Shown: positions 33,444 to 46,618, counted from the stretch's first letter. The stretch is DNA of 64,000 nt from Heliocidaris erythrogramma (GCA_025617745.1 CM046863.1:56929829-56993828), one strand, 5' to 3'. Translations and numbers: made by a program. The notes: generated by a model from the sequence alone, not told the origin.

Positions 33444-33995
33444 AGCAGTATAAAATTGACGCTTTAGATTATTATCAACCCAAAGTTTAAACTAGGATCT
33501 GTTTGCAAATTTTACTTGAAGGCTTTTTTCTTTCCGACATTTTCTCAATTTTTTTAAATTAATGCTTTGAATATTCAGTTAAATGTTCACTTTCGGTTTT
33601 GATCGTATTGGCGTTGTAACTATAGATGAAGAGAATGAGGAATTCATCATGACGTATTAGTATTTACCTTATACTATACAGATTTGGTAAGACTTGTCGT
33701 CACATTTATTTGATTTTAGATGATAAACAACAGGGTACTTATAAAGCTAAGCTGCTGTGAAGTCTTTTTATACTCAAGTTAAACATTAAACACGTGTGAG
33801 GTGAAGACTAATTTAGATACCGGGACACAGTACTCAGGCAACGGCAAGTTGTACTACAACGTGTACACAAGTGTAAAACATAATAATCACTATCTCCATG
33901 CGGAACACTGAAATTGTTGTACGGCCAGCCGTCGGCGTGCAAACGTCATAACGTTGGGCAGTCAGAGTACAACTGTTATCTAGCGTTTCTCACGG
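33444..33995 (+). repeat. Dispersed duplicate B (empty-site counterpart)
   Basis: Direct copy of 23655-24222. Here it is continuous with the upstream CT block (33285-33443), whereas at the other locus the same junction is split by 9.4 kb. Read as the pre-insertion arrangement. Confidence 0.82.
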
Positions 33996-35510
33996 ATTTT
34001 AAAACACAGTTATAGAACTCCCAAAGAGGTAGAGCCCTATTTGTTTGGAGAAAGGAGGTATTAATAGGTTACCATAAATCAACGTTTCAAAACTGTGTTT
34101 TATATCTGTTTCAAAACGCTAATCCCGGCATATAAACACAACTGAGCTACAAACGCACCCAGCTTTGGAATTGACACAATTCTAAATGTAATTCGACCCA
34201 CAGCTACAGAGAAACCTAGTCTGGGTGGAAATCAAAGTGATTACGGACAACTTGATGTAAATTTCAAAAGAACTGTACGAGTGCTATGAGTTTTCCAAAT
34301 TGAGATCCTCACTAAAATTTGCCAATCCGAGTCACGATTTGTGATATCAACCAAGGAAAATACCTTTATTGTTTATTTATTTTTATTTAGTTTATACAAA
34401 CAACAAATAGAAACCTAGTTGAACCCTTTGCCTACGGTAACCAGATGGTCCCTGTATTAAGCCTATGGGATTGAGATAATACAATAGTCATCGGGTTAAC
34501 ATTAAAAGGTATGCAAGGAGGTAAAGTTAAAAACAAAACCTGTCACATAATACTCCGAGATACCATAATAGTTTCAATAGGAGTTACAATGATTTCACCT
34601 CGCTTCAATGTTATCCTATCATAATCACTTAGATCCATTCCATAAAACCTCTAAATAATCAATTATTATTTCAATCTTCGCGGACGAGATTTATTGCCCA
34701 CGGAAAGTCTCTAGAAAGTAATGTTCGAAGTAAATCCCTATAGTTAACATACATCGTTATTTTTGTATAAATAATATTCTAGCCAATATAAAAACAAGTA
34801 TTGCTCTGATTATTACAATTGTTTCTTTTCGGGAATTATATAAAATTAAGTAGTAAAAAAGCATCAGTCATAACAATGTCGAACAACAATCGTCGAAGTT
34901 TTTGTTGAAGATTCAAGATATAGGCAAGTGCCCAGTTATCCACCCCGGAGCTTCGGGCGGTTTCGAAGTTTAGAACAGTGTCACGACAAAATCATTTCGG
35001 GTCGTAATTTGAATGATTCTGTAAAATCTTCTACTTTGTAGGTGTCATTCAAGTAAAATAAACGTAGTTGTACGTTTTAGATTATCTGTATGATATAATT
35101 TTAATAACATGAGAGATGTGAATAGTGTTAAATAGAAGTTACCGATGCCATATGGATGAGAAGGTCTCGTGCTCGTCAGCTGGTGTAATTAGTAGCTGAG
35201 CAATCGACTGCGCTAGGTAATCGGCAACATTACTGCACTCTGATGCCAGAGCTCCGGCGGCGAATCAACGGCCGATTTGCTTGAAATGTGTTCAATCACA
35301 GCCAAAGTAAGTTAAAGAATATCCAAACTTTTTTCATTTCATGTAGCCTAGCCTGGGAAACTTTTGATCATTTTTTTTTAATGAATTAGCTAACAATAGA
35401 TAGCCACCAATGGCAGTCTTATTCTCGTTTTGGTAAGAACTGCAGTGGTAATTTGGTAACATAATATCATAGAAGACGAGTCCTCTCTCCCGGTTTATTA
35501 ATTTATCCAT
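33996..35510. other. No feature recognised
   Basis: AT-rich; no ORF, splice pair or repeat supported. Confidence 0.5.
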
Positions 35511-35514
35511 TTAG

Positions 35515-35595
35515 TTATTGTTATTTCATTTAATTTTTATTTATTTATTTATTTATTTATTCATATATTTATTTATTTATTGATTTATTTACTGT
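35515..35595. repeat. (ATTT)n microsatellite
   Basis: Imperfect TTTA repeat, about 80 bp. Confidence 0.92.
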
Positions 35596-36335
35596 GCTTT
35601 TATTATTATTAGTAGTAGTATTTTATGCTATTTTTATCTATATAATATTCTTCAAAGGGGGGTGTAATTTTCTTTAAATTTTAGTGATTTATTTGAATGC
35701 TGTTCCCCTCATTTATGAATCCTTTCTCACTAAGATGGTACATCTACACACCATCAGACACTCTACCATGACTACCCAATTACCCAAAGGATGACCTTTT
35801 TAATATGACGTAACCTCTACACTTTTTGAAGGATCTTTGCTGATACAGTTCTTTTCGAAATGTGATGTTGGAAGGTAAAGCACTGCCCTCTCTTTTCTTT
35901 TCTTTTCTTGTGAACTATTATTAATGATGAATGGAAAGCACATTTCAAAGATAAATACATTAATGGAACAAAACAATGAAAGGCTATATGCCTACTTGAG
36001 CTGTGTTCACAAATATGGGGCCTACTATTCAAACATGAATAGTGAGCAGATCTGAATGAATTAATGTAGTCTACTGTAAATAAATAAATAGATACAAGTA
36101 AACTCATCCATTGCGTATTTGTATATGATTGATTTATCATGTTTATTTCTATTTGAACTAAACGTAGCATTTACTCACGAAATATTAGGAACATCCCACC
36201 TCCCCTTTTTTTTTAGTTTGGGCTTAAAATTTACTTCCTCTGCCATGAGCCAGGGCTAGTCACAAAGAACGGTCGGGTTTGCACAGAATAGGGATTCTTT
36301 GCAATGACACCTCAAACATTCCAGTCCAGACACCG
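35596..36335. other. No gene supported
   Basis: AT-rich. A 117-codon minus-strand ORF at 35817-36170 lacks splice sites, a family match or codon bias. Confidence 0.45.
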
Positions 36336-36339
36336 TCCA

Positions 36340-36510
36340 ACCCCCCCCCCCCCCCCCCCTCTTTCTCTCTCTCTCTCTCTTAAAAGAAAGAAGGGGAAAA
36401 AAGAAAGGGAAATTAATAAATAAAGAAAACAATTAACATAAACAAAATGCAGTAAATAGATAAATAGAATAATCAAAAATGAATAAATAAATGAATAAAA
36501 ATACTATGGA
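36340..36510. repeat. Poly-C, (CT)n, then A-rich TAAA repeats
   Basis: C run at 36340-36359, CT repeat to 36380, then purine/A-rich AATAAATA-type sequence to about 36510. Confidence 0.85.
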
Positions 36511-37757
36511 GCCCCGACAAAGATTATTATAGCAATGAATTCCACACATTATAGTCGTATTACAAGGGTGGACAATATAAACCGTGCTCTATGATAATAA
36601 TAAATAAGTGGCAAGGATTATCCTTTGGGATTTATTAAACAAACAAGCTTAGAATTATGAGGAAAAATAAAATAATACAGGAACATTACCTATGATTTCT
36701 TTTAAAAATGGACATATTAACAACGTGAAAGTTATATCAATAATTTCTTATATAGGAATATATTGAAATATGTCATGGTAACATAATTTCCCTTTGATTT
36801 TTCATGTCAGTGCCATTATCTACACAATACTCAACAGCATGAAATTAAGTTTTAGGAGGTCTTGCCACCTCTCCAAATTATTATAATAAAAAGTGAATAA
36901 TTTATTTTATACATAATAAATAAAATCATCGTAAATTCTTCAAACAACGAATACGATTGCATTATCTATATGAATGTATTATTTGATTGAATTGTTATGA
37001 TTTGCATGATAGTAATTATGCATGGCTTAAAGCTGCAACCTAAAGACTTCTTTACATACAAGTATGCTGGTTTATGGCGGTGTTTTTTGTATAGCGACAT
37101 TGAATGAAATGCGCATCACTTGTCTGTACCCTAAGACACACATTTAAGTGAATCGTACCTGTGTTACATGCAGCTACATTTTTTTTCATCTCCACTTGCC
37201 ATTTACGTAACCGCTAGTTTCCCGTGTCATATTTGAACGAGCCTTAAGAGAGCACTTATACATGGGTTTTATATTTTGATTGCCCTGACGACTTTCCATC
37301 ATTCGGTATACGTTGTATTCCATTTATTAAGTGTTGTTATGTATATAGATGAAAATAAAAACTACATTCTTTCAGATTGATATATCTTTCTTTTTAAATA
37401 TGCGTCGCCATGGTCGACCATGCAGACACAATGGTAGGCCTACTGGTCAGACTTCATGGATAAATTACTCAGGAGAATTGAACAAGATATTACAAGCACA
37501 CTTGAGAATGTCATTTGCGATACTATACATTTGCGGCACTGTACACTTGCGGCATATAATTAGCACTTTTCTAGAATTTAAAAAAAGAAAAAAAGAAATC
37601 CAGTCATGTAGTTTCATACAAGCATTTTCATGTACGTCTACTAACAATGCTACTGATGTTTCTGCATTTACTCTCTTTGTCATGTTTGTGAACAAGACTG
37701 AATACAAAAAGCAGGGGTACATGGACAGCCCAGAAACAATTATCAACTCGGCTTCCT
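36511..37757. other. No gene supported
   Basis: AT-rich; the first half of a 264-codon ORF (37349-38143) lies here but is rejected (see rejected list). Confidence 0.45.
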
Positions 37758-37759
37758 GT

Positions 37760-37826
<67 letters not shown>
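37758..37826. repeat. (AAT)n microsatellite
   Basis: About 22 uninterrupted AAT units. Confidence 0.97.
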
Positions 37827-38217
37827 TGTCTTCTTTACCCAGGATAGCCTCACCAGTATTATGTATACTGTTCTCCCTGAGGGCCCCCAGTCATACTATT
37901 ACCCCGGCTTTACCATGTAGATCTAGCCCCGCTTTTTGTACGCAGAATTTTGTACTGACCAACATGCCCTCCTTAAAAATAAAAGCACAAATAAATGGCA
38001 GAAACAATATTCATTATGTAATGAGTACATGTATTCATTGGTGTATGTTATCGTTGGTTACTGCGAGGGTCAGGAGGGTTGCAAAGTTTTTGATGAGATA
38101 CCACTACATTTTACCGCTGGCTGCTTTATGCAGTGGATATTAAATGATTATCGTAAATTTAGTCACTTACCGCAGTTTTGGCCACTCTTTGCTACAGTAA
38201 GTGTTTTATAATAATTG

Positions 38218-38220
38218 TAA

Positions 38221-38265
<45 letters not shown>

Positions 38266-38266
38266 A

Positions 38267-38308
<42 letters not shown>

Positions 38309-38425
38309 TGATAATACTACTTCTGATCATAATAATAATAATAATAATAACCATGTTGATAATAATAATAATGATAGCAAATATAACAATGAAAATAATA
38401 GTAATAATAATAAAAGAAAATCTTT
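38218..38425. repeat. (CTA)n then (AAT/GAT)n microsatellites
   Basis: About 15 CTA units (38220-38265), then AATGAT and AAT repeats to about 38413. The AAT part lies at the 3' side of the minus-strand SINE at 38455-38650 and may be derived from its (ATT)n tail. Confidence 0.93.
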
Positions 38426-38454
38426 GAACGTAAGCCCCTCCCCTCCCTCCAACA

Positions 38455-38650
38455 AGTAGCCATATTATTTCTCTTCCTGTGGGCCCTGCAAATATTCTTA
38501 CACCAGTATTGTCAGGTACCCATTTAATACACCTGGGTCGAGAGGGTTAATGTGGGTAAAACAGCTTCTCTAAGGATTTCAGCATCAGGTGAGGATCGAA
38601 CCCTGGACCTCTCGCCAAGAGCCTCCATAGATAGACCACAGTACTCCGCA
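38455..38650 (-). mobile_element. tRNA-derived SINE, minus strand
   Basis: On the minus strand a B box GGTTCGATCC is preceded by an A-box-like segment (AGTACTGTGGTC) and followed by CACCTGATGCTGAAATCC, GGGTACCTGACA and a (ATT)n-rich 3' side. Layout matches the SINE at 61077-61262: head with B box, CACCCAGGTGT-TAAATG block, then A/T-rich tail. Confidence 0.72.
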
Positions 38651-39306
38651 TGACCGATTTCAACTATAAACCCAATATATGACTCACAGGAAATGAGACA
38701 GTAGATTACAAATAATCTAAAATCAATTTAAAAGCTTTTACATGTATTTTTTCTGAAGAGTTTGTAGATGATTAGATCAAAAAATTCTTATCGACAAGAC
38801 TTTTTTTTAAATCTTATAGTCAATAGAATTGTATAATAATCCAAAGGAATTTGATTGATTTGTTGAATTTTGCTTCCATGAATGACAATTACACAAAAAG
38901 ACCATTGTTTTCCCCTGAAGTTTGCAGAAAGTCTGGACTTATGTCGCCGCAAATATTATGGGGAGGGGAGGGGTGGATTCCCAAAAATAATTGTCATTCC
39001 GATGGCCTGAGAAGGAAACAATAATAATGAAAATATCAAATCAAAATATAGTTAGTGATTCTGTATAGGTTAATTATTTTTGCTCAACATAGCAAGTGAG
39101 AGCGGGATATCGATGTTGTCATTACCAGGGAGCGCGATCCAGGGTTTTAAATAAGGGCTGCACAATTCTAACAAATTTCTAACTAAACAAAAATCAATCA
39201 GAATTTCAAAATGCTTTTGGGTCGAAAATTGTAAGGTGGCACATTTTGGGGGTTGTGTACTTAAGGTATGCCACTTAGGTTTCAGAAGGGGGATTCGTAC
39301 CTGCCC
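38651..39306. other. No feature recognised
   Basis: AT-rich spacer. Confidence 0.45.
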
Positions 39307-39331
39307 ACCCCCCCCCCCCCCCCCCCCCCCC
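39307..39331. repeat. Poly-C run
   Basis: Long C run; preceded by TACCTGCCCA. Confidence 0.92.
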
Positions 39332-39837
39332 AATTCCGCCTGCGTTTGTTTGTTGGAAAATGTGGAATAGTTATTGAACCCCGTCAGATTGGTTGTGCGG
39401 CTGCGGTAGTGAGGAGAACCACTTATCTGGACAATTCCCCGTTTTTGTCATGCATTTAAACCAAACCAAATCAAAGTCAACTATATCGGAAAGACATTCC
39501 AATAATGAACCTTTATGGGGCAATGAGTCTTGTCCATCACGTAATGTGCAAACATTACGATGACAAATTACGTAAAACGAACCTGTGGAATAGGGTCATG
39601 GAATTGCCCCTGAGTTAAGTCCTTGGTGAAAAGAAACTGCCTTTTATAATATTTTATGATCTATACGAATTGACTATAAATTATTGATGTTAGTCCACTT
39701 GGACATTGAATAAAGTGTATACAATACCAATCATTGTGACTGAATTTCAGAACTTAAGACTTTCATATACATGTATAACATCAGTCCAAATTTTTACGTA
39801 AAGTTTAACGTTTTAATGAAATTTTTAACTTTGTATC
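39332..39837. other. No feature recognised
   Basis: AT-rich, nothing supported. Confidence 0.45.
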
Positions 39838-39909
39838 TATTAATGTCAGACACTTATATGACACTGTTGTGTGGATAGTGTCGTTAAACTAACAATCAAT
39901 CAATCAATC
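39838..39909 (+). mobile_element. CR1/L2-like LINE 3' tail
   Basis: GATAGTGTCGTTAAACTAAC followed by (AATC)n resembles non-LTR retrotransposon 3' ends with short tandem tails. No coding portion. Confidence 0.5.
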
Positions 39910-40136
39910 CATTTTGTCATTACGACAATAACTGTTGGGTGGTCGAGCGCCATCTAGTGACAAATTATTCCATCACTGTGCTTGTGCAGGTAGCTTTATC
40001 GATCTCTACCGAGTATACCCGTTCATGTTCATTTATTTGGCAATATTCTAACATAGAATGTTTAATCTAAACATTGTATAATAAAACATTGTTAAATATA
40101 TGAACATCTCTGAAAGTGTGGCGTGTGGAGTGAGCG

Positions 40137-40137
<1 letters not shown>

Positions 40138-40170
<33 letters not shown>

Positions 40171-40318
40171 AAAGGTTATTTGTAGAGAGTAAAGATAAGT
40201 ATAAAGGTCACGCTATAGGCAAAGAGAGAGAGAGAGAGGGGGGTTAAATTTTTTGTAATTTAACAACCCTTCATGACCTAAATTCTTCTGCTTGAAAAAA
40301 GTGTCGTCTGGAGTATAC
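40138..40318. repeat. GA-rich blocks
   Basis: (GA)n at 40140-40167 and 40220-40240, immediately before the CT-rich outer end of the left inverted-duplication arm. Confidence 0.88.
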
Positions 40319-43089
40319 GTCTCTCTCTCTTTGCCTATTATTTCTCCTTATTCTATCTCTACTCTCTACCCATACCTCTCTTTCTCTACTTCTCCATCTC
40401 TTTTTTGTCTTAATTTGCTTCTCTCCCCACTACGAGTCTCTGTTATCTCTCCCACTGTGTCTTGACCCCCCCCCCCCCTCTCTCTCTCTGTCTATAATGT
40501 CTCCACACTCTTTCCCTACTTTCTACTCTACCTGTATACCTCTTCTTCCTCTCTCTCTCTTTTCTCCATCTCTTTATCTGTATTATGTGCTTCTATTCCC
40601 ACTCTGAGTCTCTTTTTCTTTTATCTCGTTTCTATCCTGATAGAGCTCTCTCTCTCTCTCTCTGTCTTTCTGATTTCTCTCCTTATGCCTCTCCCCGTCT
40701 CTTTATCTGCATCATTATCCCCACTCTGATTGTCACCCCCTCCCTCTCTCCACTTTATTTTTCCGAGTGCCAGTTCTTCTCACATCCTGTCAAAAATTGA
40801 TAATCCGAGGGAGTGGGGTGGGGAAATAACGTTGTTTATCGCGCAGTATGAAACGATCTTCCAATATAGTAACACGGCAGCTCCAAATTGAATGCTCTGT
40901 ATAAATTGCTCTCATTTTTTTATTTAGTTTCACATTATTCATTTCATATCTTTCTTATAATTAGCATTTCTCCCGCACCGGTCTCCAAGACATGTTATGG
41001 CATAAGTGAACGACAAAGCAAAAAATGCAAAATCAAGCAAATAATTTAACGTTTGGAAACAGTATCATCTCTTATTATAAGCATTTACAGATAATCATGT
41101 ATTGAATATAATTTTATGAATCATCGCTTACTGATGAAATGAAATCTGTAGATGACAAAGGAACCAGTCAATAAGGAAACAAATATGTATTTTCGATTCT
41201 GTTCATTCACTATTTGACATTATTATCGTTTAGGATAATTATTTCCTTCATGCTGTCTAAAGCTTCATTAAAAAAAAAGAAAGTGTCCATTCTGTCTTGA
41301 ACGACATAATGACAATGATAAAGCCACATAAAACCATTTTATGATACATATTTATATTATATTTTCAAATCCCACCTCCCACGTTTACGTTCACGGGGTA
41401 GTGGGTATGTGACATTTCTGAGAGAGTCTTAGATATCTCTCTTTAAAACAAGATGGAATACATTTCCCTTTGCATATGATTATATTAGGCCTATAATCAC
41501 GCACACTATTTTTTTCTTCACAGAATGAAACGAGACTTTCATTGATTTGTCAATACTACACGTTAATGTCATCTTTACAGAATGAAACGAGACTTTCATT
41601 GATTTGTCAATAATATACGTTAATGTCATCTTTACAGAATGAAACAAGACTTTCATTGATTTGTCAATACTACACGTTAATGTCATCTATGCAGAATCAA
41701 ACGAAACTTTCATTGATTTGCCAAAACTACACGTTAATGTCATCTTTACAGAATGAAACGAGAGTTTCATTGATTTGTCAATACTACACGTTAATGTAAT
41801 CTACCAAACGATTTTGGTAAATTTTCTTCATAATATGTACTATCTACCCTGTATGTTTTTATGAAGACTAATTTTGAATACATGTTGAAGAACAAAAATC
41901 ATTACTTAATTCTTCTTGCTTATTTACAATTGCAATCCTGACCAAATATACAATGAGCTGAGTACTCCATCGCGTATAATATTGTACATAATTATGATGA
42001 CGTTGTTTTTAGCATAAAACATAAGAGTGTCATATCAAAATGAATATATACATCCATCATATCCATGTAGGCCTACATAAATATTTCTTTACGTTTATTT
42101 ACAGTTGGAGCAGTAGGATATACGGAGATATGAAATGGATGGCTCAAGATCGTAACACTTGGAGAGACATTTGTCATATAAATTGCTTGGGTCACTAAAC
42201 CTGTCATTTTACAGTTCACTATTGATGATTTACATCATATATCTTGATTAGTATATTCTACTCCTTGGTGCACAACTAATCCATTATTAGGAGCATAATC
42301 TCATATAAACATTATTAAGAACGTAATGACGTCATTATTAACGTTTATTAAAGTTTACAATTCTACTACATCAACATATGTTATCAGAATTGAATTAACC
42401 CTTACTGTACCATTATACCATCAGACACAGTCTCTACACAAATCCAATCGACAAGTATACGTGATAAACAAAGAGTTCAAAGCTTAAACAGTTATAAACT
42501 GAATTATATCACATATTACTAGGAGTTGTACACAACGCTGTTGTATCTTTTCCATGAACTCTCTCTGTATGTTTTTTCTCATTGAAAATAATACGAGCTT
42601 ATTTACAGTTATTTAAATAATGGTATTCTAGTCGCAATTATATACACAGTTATGATGACGATGATGATTATGGAACTAACTTTTATACATATAAATGCAG
42701 CTGCAATATACATATCCATAGATATAGCACCCATTCAGCTGGTGAACTTCATTATGGAAACAAGTATTGTTGTTGAGTACTGATGATGAATAGCATATTT
42801 GTAGAAGTTGTGGCAATGATTACAATCATCTCTATGTACACAACCAATATAAAGCACGCTTGACTTACATACATTTCGAACAGTATCAAACCTTATAAAG
42901 TCCAACCAAAGTGACACAAAATATTTGAAATATTGCACTAAAAGAGCAAGTCCCCACACAATTATGAAATATTATACTACGACAACAATAACTGCTACTA
43001 CGACTTATACTACCACCACTGGCGTACCCATGATTTCTTTGAAGGGGGGGGGGGGGGGGGGTTGTTTGAACACCCGAAACCCTAACCCT
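40318..43089 (+). repeat. Left arm of large inverted duplication
   Basis: Reverse-complement counterpart of about 55150-60010. Outer part is CT-rich (40318-40760) with CGAGTCTCTGTTATCTCTC; middle carries TCACGGGGTAGTGGGTATGTG; then the 57-bp minisatellite (5 copies); inner part ends CGAAACCCTAACCCT at the assembly gap. By eye the two arms are about 97-98% identical over 42350-42960. No gene within the arm. Confidence 0.92.
41517..41803 (-). repeat. 57-bp minisatellite, 5 copies
   Basis: Same unit as at 57762-58787 in reverse orientation (ACAGAATGAAACGAGACTTT, CATTGATTTGTCAATACTAC, ACGTTAATGTCATCTTT). Confidence 0.95.
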
Positions 43090-43589
43090 NNNNNNNNNNN
43101 NNNNNNNNNNNNNNNNNNNNNNNNNNNNNNNNNNNNNNNNNNNNNNNNNNNNNNNNNNNNNNNNNNNNNNNNNNNNNNNNNNNNNNNNNNNNNNNNNNNN
43201 NNNNNNNNNNNNNNNNNNNNNNNNNNNNNNNNNNNNNNNNNNNNNNNNNNNNNNNNNNNNNNNNNNNNNNNNNNNNNNNNNNNNNNNNNNNNNNNNNNNN
43301 NNNNNNNNNNNNNNNNNNNNNNNNNNNNNNNNNNNNNNNNNNNNNNNNNNNNNNNNNNNNNNNNNNNNNNNNNNNNNNNNNNNNNNNNNNNNNNNNNNNN
43401 NNNNNNNNNNNNNNNNNNNNNNNNNNNNNNNNNNNNNNNNNNNNNNNNNNNNNNNNNNNNNNNNNNNNNNNNNNNNNNNNNNNNNNNNNNNNNNNNNNNN
43501 NNNNNNNNNNNNNNNNNNNNNNNNNNNNNNNNNNNNNNNNNNNNNNNNNNNNNNNNNNNNNNNNNNNNNNNNNNNNNNNNNNNNNNNNN
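43090..43589. other. Assembly gap, 500 N
   Basis: Exactly 500 N, which suggests a fixed-size placeholder of unknown true length. It begins at CCCTAACCCT inside the left arm, where the right arm continues into a (GTA)n tract. Confidence 0.99.
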
Positions 43590-44178
43590 TTACATTTTCA
43601 TCTTCTTCGCCAAAACCCATGATCAGAATTCAACCAAACTTGGTAGGAATCAGGGGTAGGGGACCCAAAGTTGCTAAAATGGTACATGTGACCCCCAGGG
43701 GGCCCAGGGGGAGGGCCCCCAATTGTAAAAGCTATGTAAATTCAAAACATCTTTTTCTCCAGAACCAGGCGTAGCTCAGACTTGGTATTGTGTATGGAGA
43801 TACCTCTATAGATGAAGAGTGAATGTTGTTCATGAAATTTCTCTGAGTGGCCCTATAGGGGCCCTGTGGGGGTAACATACTGGAGGGGGGGGGGCAAGTT
43901 GTCCGCCATCCATAAACTTTTTACATTTTCAGCTTCTTCTCCAAAACCCATGATTGGAATTTAACCGAACTTGGTAGGAAGCTCAGACTTGGTATTGTGT
44001 ATACCAGAGCTATAGATGAAGAATGAAAGTTGTTCATGAAATCATCTCATGTACATCCTCCTAGTTGTTTCAATTTCTAACATATCTCCTGGTGGTGCTA
44101 CAGAGAACATGCACCAGATGTGAATTGATCCACCTCATGTGAGCGTCGTGCCCCCTGGGGCTCTTGTTTTTTCATCAA
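43590..44178 (+). repeat. Dispersed element fragment with 330-bp internal repeat
   Basis: TTACATTTTCATCTTCTTCG..CCAAAACCCATGATCAGAATT at 43590 recurs at 43920 (TTACATTTTCAGCTTCTTCT..). CAGACTTGGTATTGTGTAT recurs at about 43776 and 43985. It ends in a GTGCCCCCTGGGGCTCTTG hairpin-like terminus at about 44150-44168, similar to Helitron-type ends but without a CTRR motif. Truncated on the left by the gap. Confidence 0.6.
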
Positions 44179-45011
44179 CTTAAGAATAGACGCCGCATTG
44201 AAGGTATCTCGATATTTTATTCTAAATGTTAAGCCGTATAGTAGATTTTGTTCTAGACTATTAAACTATAACCAGGTGGTCAGAAACATCAAACTGACGT
44301 TGGCGAATATATATTTTAAAAAAGTAAAGTTTTGTGCTAGTGATTAGTAGAGACGAGGAAGAAAATGCATTGACGTTTTGGAGTAGAGTTGAAGAATACT
44401 GCAGAATTGCTCCACGCCCAGCTCTCCTCTTAACAGAAAATGCTCCACAGTCCCTGCTACATGTATGTAGAATTAATGACTGCCGCAGATTTTGAGTAGG
44501 GGATTTTGAAATCAAACTTTTGCTAATTTATGTAAGAAAGAAAAGAGGATAATTGCATTGATACAGAGATATGGAAAGAAACCTATTCGAATTACTGAGA
44601 TGATGATGATGATGATGATAATTCTGACAATGTTTAAAACATGCACATTGCATACATTGCATATTTCCGGATGTTAAAGGCGCTTATTCTCGTTTAGAAG
44701 CAACACAAAATGTTCTTATTTAACCTGTTCAACATTGAATGTTAATTGAGAGCTAATTGTTTAAAAGATTGTAATGTTTAACATTATAGAACATTTAAAT
44801 TGGTGTTGCAAAAGTCTGAAATTGTCTCAAGTTTTTTTTACAGACTTTGCTATCGTGTTGCATATATATAGTCTACATAATATTATTATGTACATGTAGA
44901 CTGACCAGACCGTTTACATTTTTGTGATGCGGACGTTAATAATGTAATATTTTAATCTATTCATCATTTGGTCTGTATAGCCTTTATATGTATCGATGTT
45001 GAGAAAAGACT
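44179..45011. other. No gene supported
   Basis: AT-rich; a GATGATGATGATG tract near 44600. ORF at 44261-44515 unsupported. Confidence 0.45.
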
Positions 45012-45525
45012 TCTTATTTTACATTCCAACCTTAATACGTCAAATGTTCTTTATTCAATTCAAGTCAAGCTTACATGTTTGTAGTTCAGTTTTGAGTATT
45101 TTCACTTTCCCAATGTGCAATTTCGTGCCAAACGATAATTGCAGTAATAAGTTCTTAAATTGTGAAAATTGCATTGCTCTATCAAAAGTAGTGGCGAAAC
45201 ATTTTCAACGTTTTGTTAACACACCCATTGTCCATCTTCACCGTCTTGACAAAGCATACTAGTAATAGAAGATCTTGCAAGGTATTTATGTAGATTTCAG
45301 CAATATAGCAAGCTACTCTTTGTCTTCTCAAATTGAGTTTACAAAATCCTCTCAAGATGTCTTGTCTACTTTTCAGAAAGCATACAATTTTCACAATTTG
45401 ATAACTTATGGATGAAATGGTAGTGTCATATAATTTCACCCCATACTCATAATTGTATCTTGTAAATTTGACGAGAATTAAATTTAATGTTTTGAGGTAT
45501 TATTAAGGTTGGAATATAAAAAAAA
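45012..45525. mobile_element. Degenerate foldback element
   Basis: TTTTACATTCCAACCTTAATA (45016) pairs with TATTATTAAGGTTGGAATAT (45498). Inner AATTGTGAAAATTGCAT (45158) pairs with ATACAATTTTCACAATTTG (45385). Arms are diverged, so the ORFs on both strands (45-102 codons) come from repeat sequence. Confidence 0.65.
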
Positions 45526-46540
45526 GCCTTTTCTCTACATCCAGAGCAATTTAGAGGCAATAAAGCTTGGTCAAAGGGCATGTTGGTGTGTTTTTTTTTC
45601 TTGTAGGGGAGCACTACACCCCCTTCCTGATGGAAAGTTTTGTCAGCTTCTTATATGTTTGTACTGTCAGCCACATACCTCTCCCATCTGGCAATTGTAG
45701 TCCGTGGGCCTTAAGGGAAAATAATTACCTCGATTTTTAGGGGCTGTCTGACAACCCATCCCGACGGAATTTGTTTATTGTTTGCCTGTTTTTATTGTAA
45801 TGCTCCACCCCCCCCCCCCCCCCCCCCCTAAAGAGAAGCTCGAAAATAGCCCAGTACAGTAAGGGTTGAATTAACATGAACAGTTTACAATTTACAGTTG
45901 TAGATGAAAAAAGAGAGAAAACCCTCGAAGTGTCTTTGTGCAATGCCAACGAAAAATGGAAAGCTGTAAAGAGTGTTATGTACAAGTGGGCGTCCGGGCA
46001 TGATTACATCAGAACTGTTTTATCCTAATAATAAACTTGTATCAACTTTACTTTAATAATTTTGTTACTTTCTTCTTTAATGGCAGCCATTGGTGGTGCC
46101 AATGAGTCATCACAAAACTCCTTGGTGGTACATACTTTAAAAGGTGTGCATTTATAGGTTAATTCTGTTCTTGATGAATTGATAGGGGGAAAATCACACA
46201 TAGACTACATCGCTGCCCGAATATGAGGTGATTTTTGCTCAGATATTGGAAATTTTAATACACAGGATTGTGCTGTTTGTATTCTATCGTATTTCGGGTG
46301 GATCGTCTGAATAGAATGATGTCATCCGTAACGATACCAATAGGTGGCAGGGGGTGCCCCCATAACTCCCTTCCCCCTACCATCATCTCATGAACTAGGA
46401 TCTAAAGATTGTTTTGCTTTGAATGATGAGGAAATTACTACTCAGTTTCCGGCTGTTTATTTCCCCCCCCCCCCCCCCCGAATATACCGAAGATGTAACT
46501 ACTGTTGATAAACTTAATGTTGTAGGAATTCTCTGTCTGT
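45526..46540. other. Poly-C runs, no gene supported
   Basis: C runs at about 45809-45829 and 46464-46479. GGGGAGCACTACACCCCC (45606) and GGAGCATTACA on the other strand (about 45800) may be ends of a 230-bp MITE. A TTTCTTGTAG acceptor-like site at 45605 leads nowhere convincing. Confidence 0.4.
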
Positions 46541-46618
46541 TTCACTCATAGTCTATCTGTCTTTCTGTCTCTATGTCTCTCTCTCTCTCTCTCTCTGTTT
46601 CTGTTCTTTAAGTCTGAC

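Noticed and set aside
37349-38143. 264-codon ORF, the longest stop-free unsplit ORF apart from repeats
   Set aside because: It crosses a pure (AAT)n tract that gives a run of asparagine, shows no recognisable domain, and the flanks lack splice or codon support.
42886-43659. Two 244-codon ORFs of mostly unknown residues
   Set aside because: They run through the 500-N gap; the reading frame there is meaningless.
44150-44168. Canonical Helitron 3' end
   Set aside because: A GCCCC-CT-GGGGC stem is followed by TCTTG, not CTRR, and the other end is lost in the gap.
45605-45740. Exon-like segment after TTTCTTGTAG reading EHYTPFLMESFVSFLYVC
   Set aside because: No donor before the stop, and the edges look like ends of a short inverted repeat with a poly-C tail.
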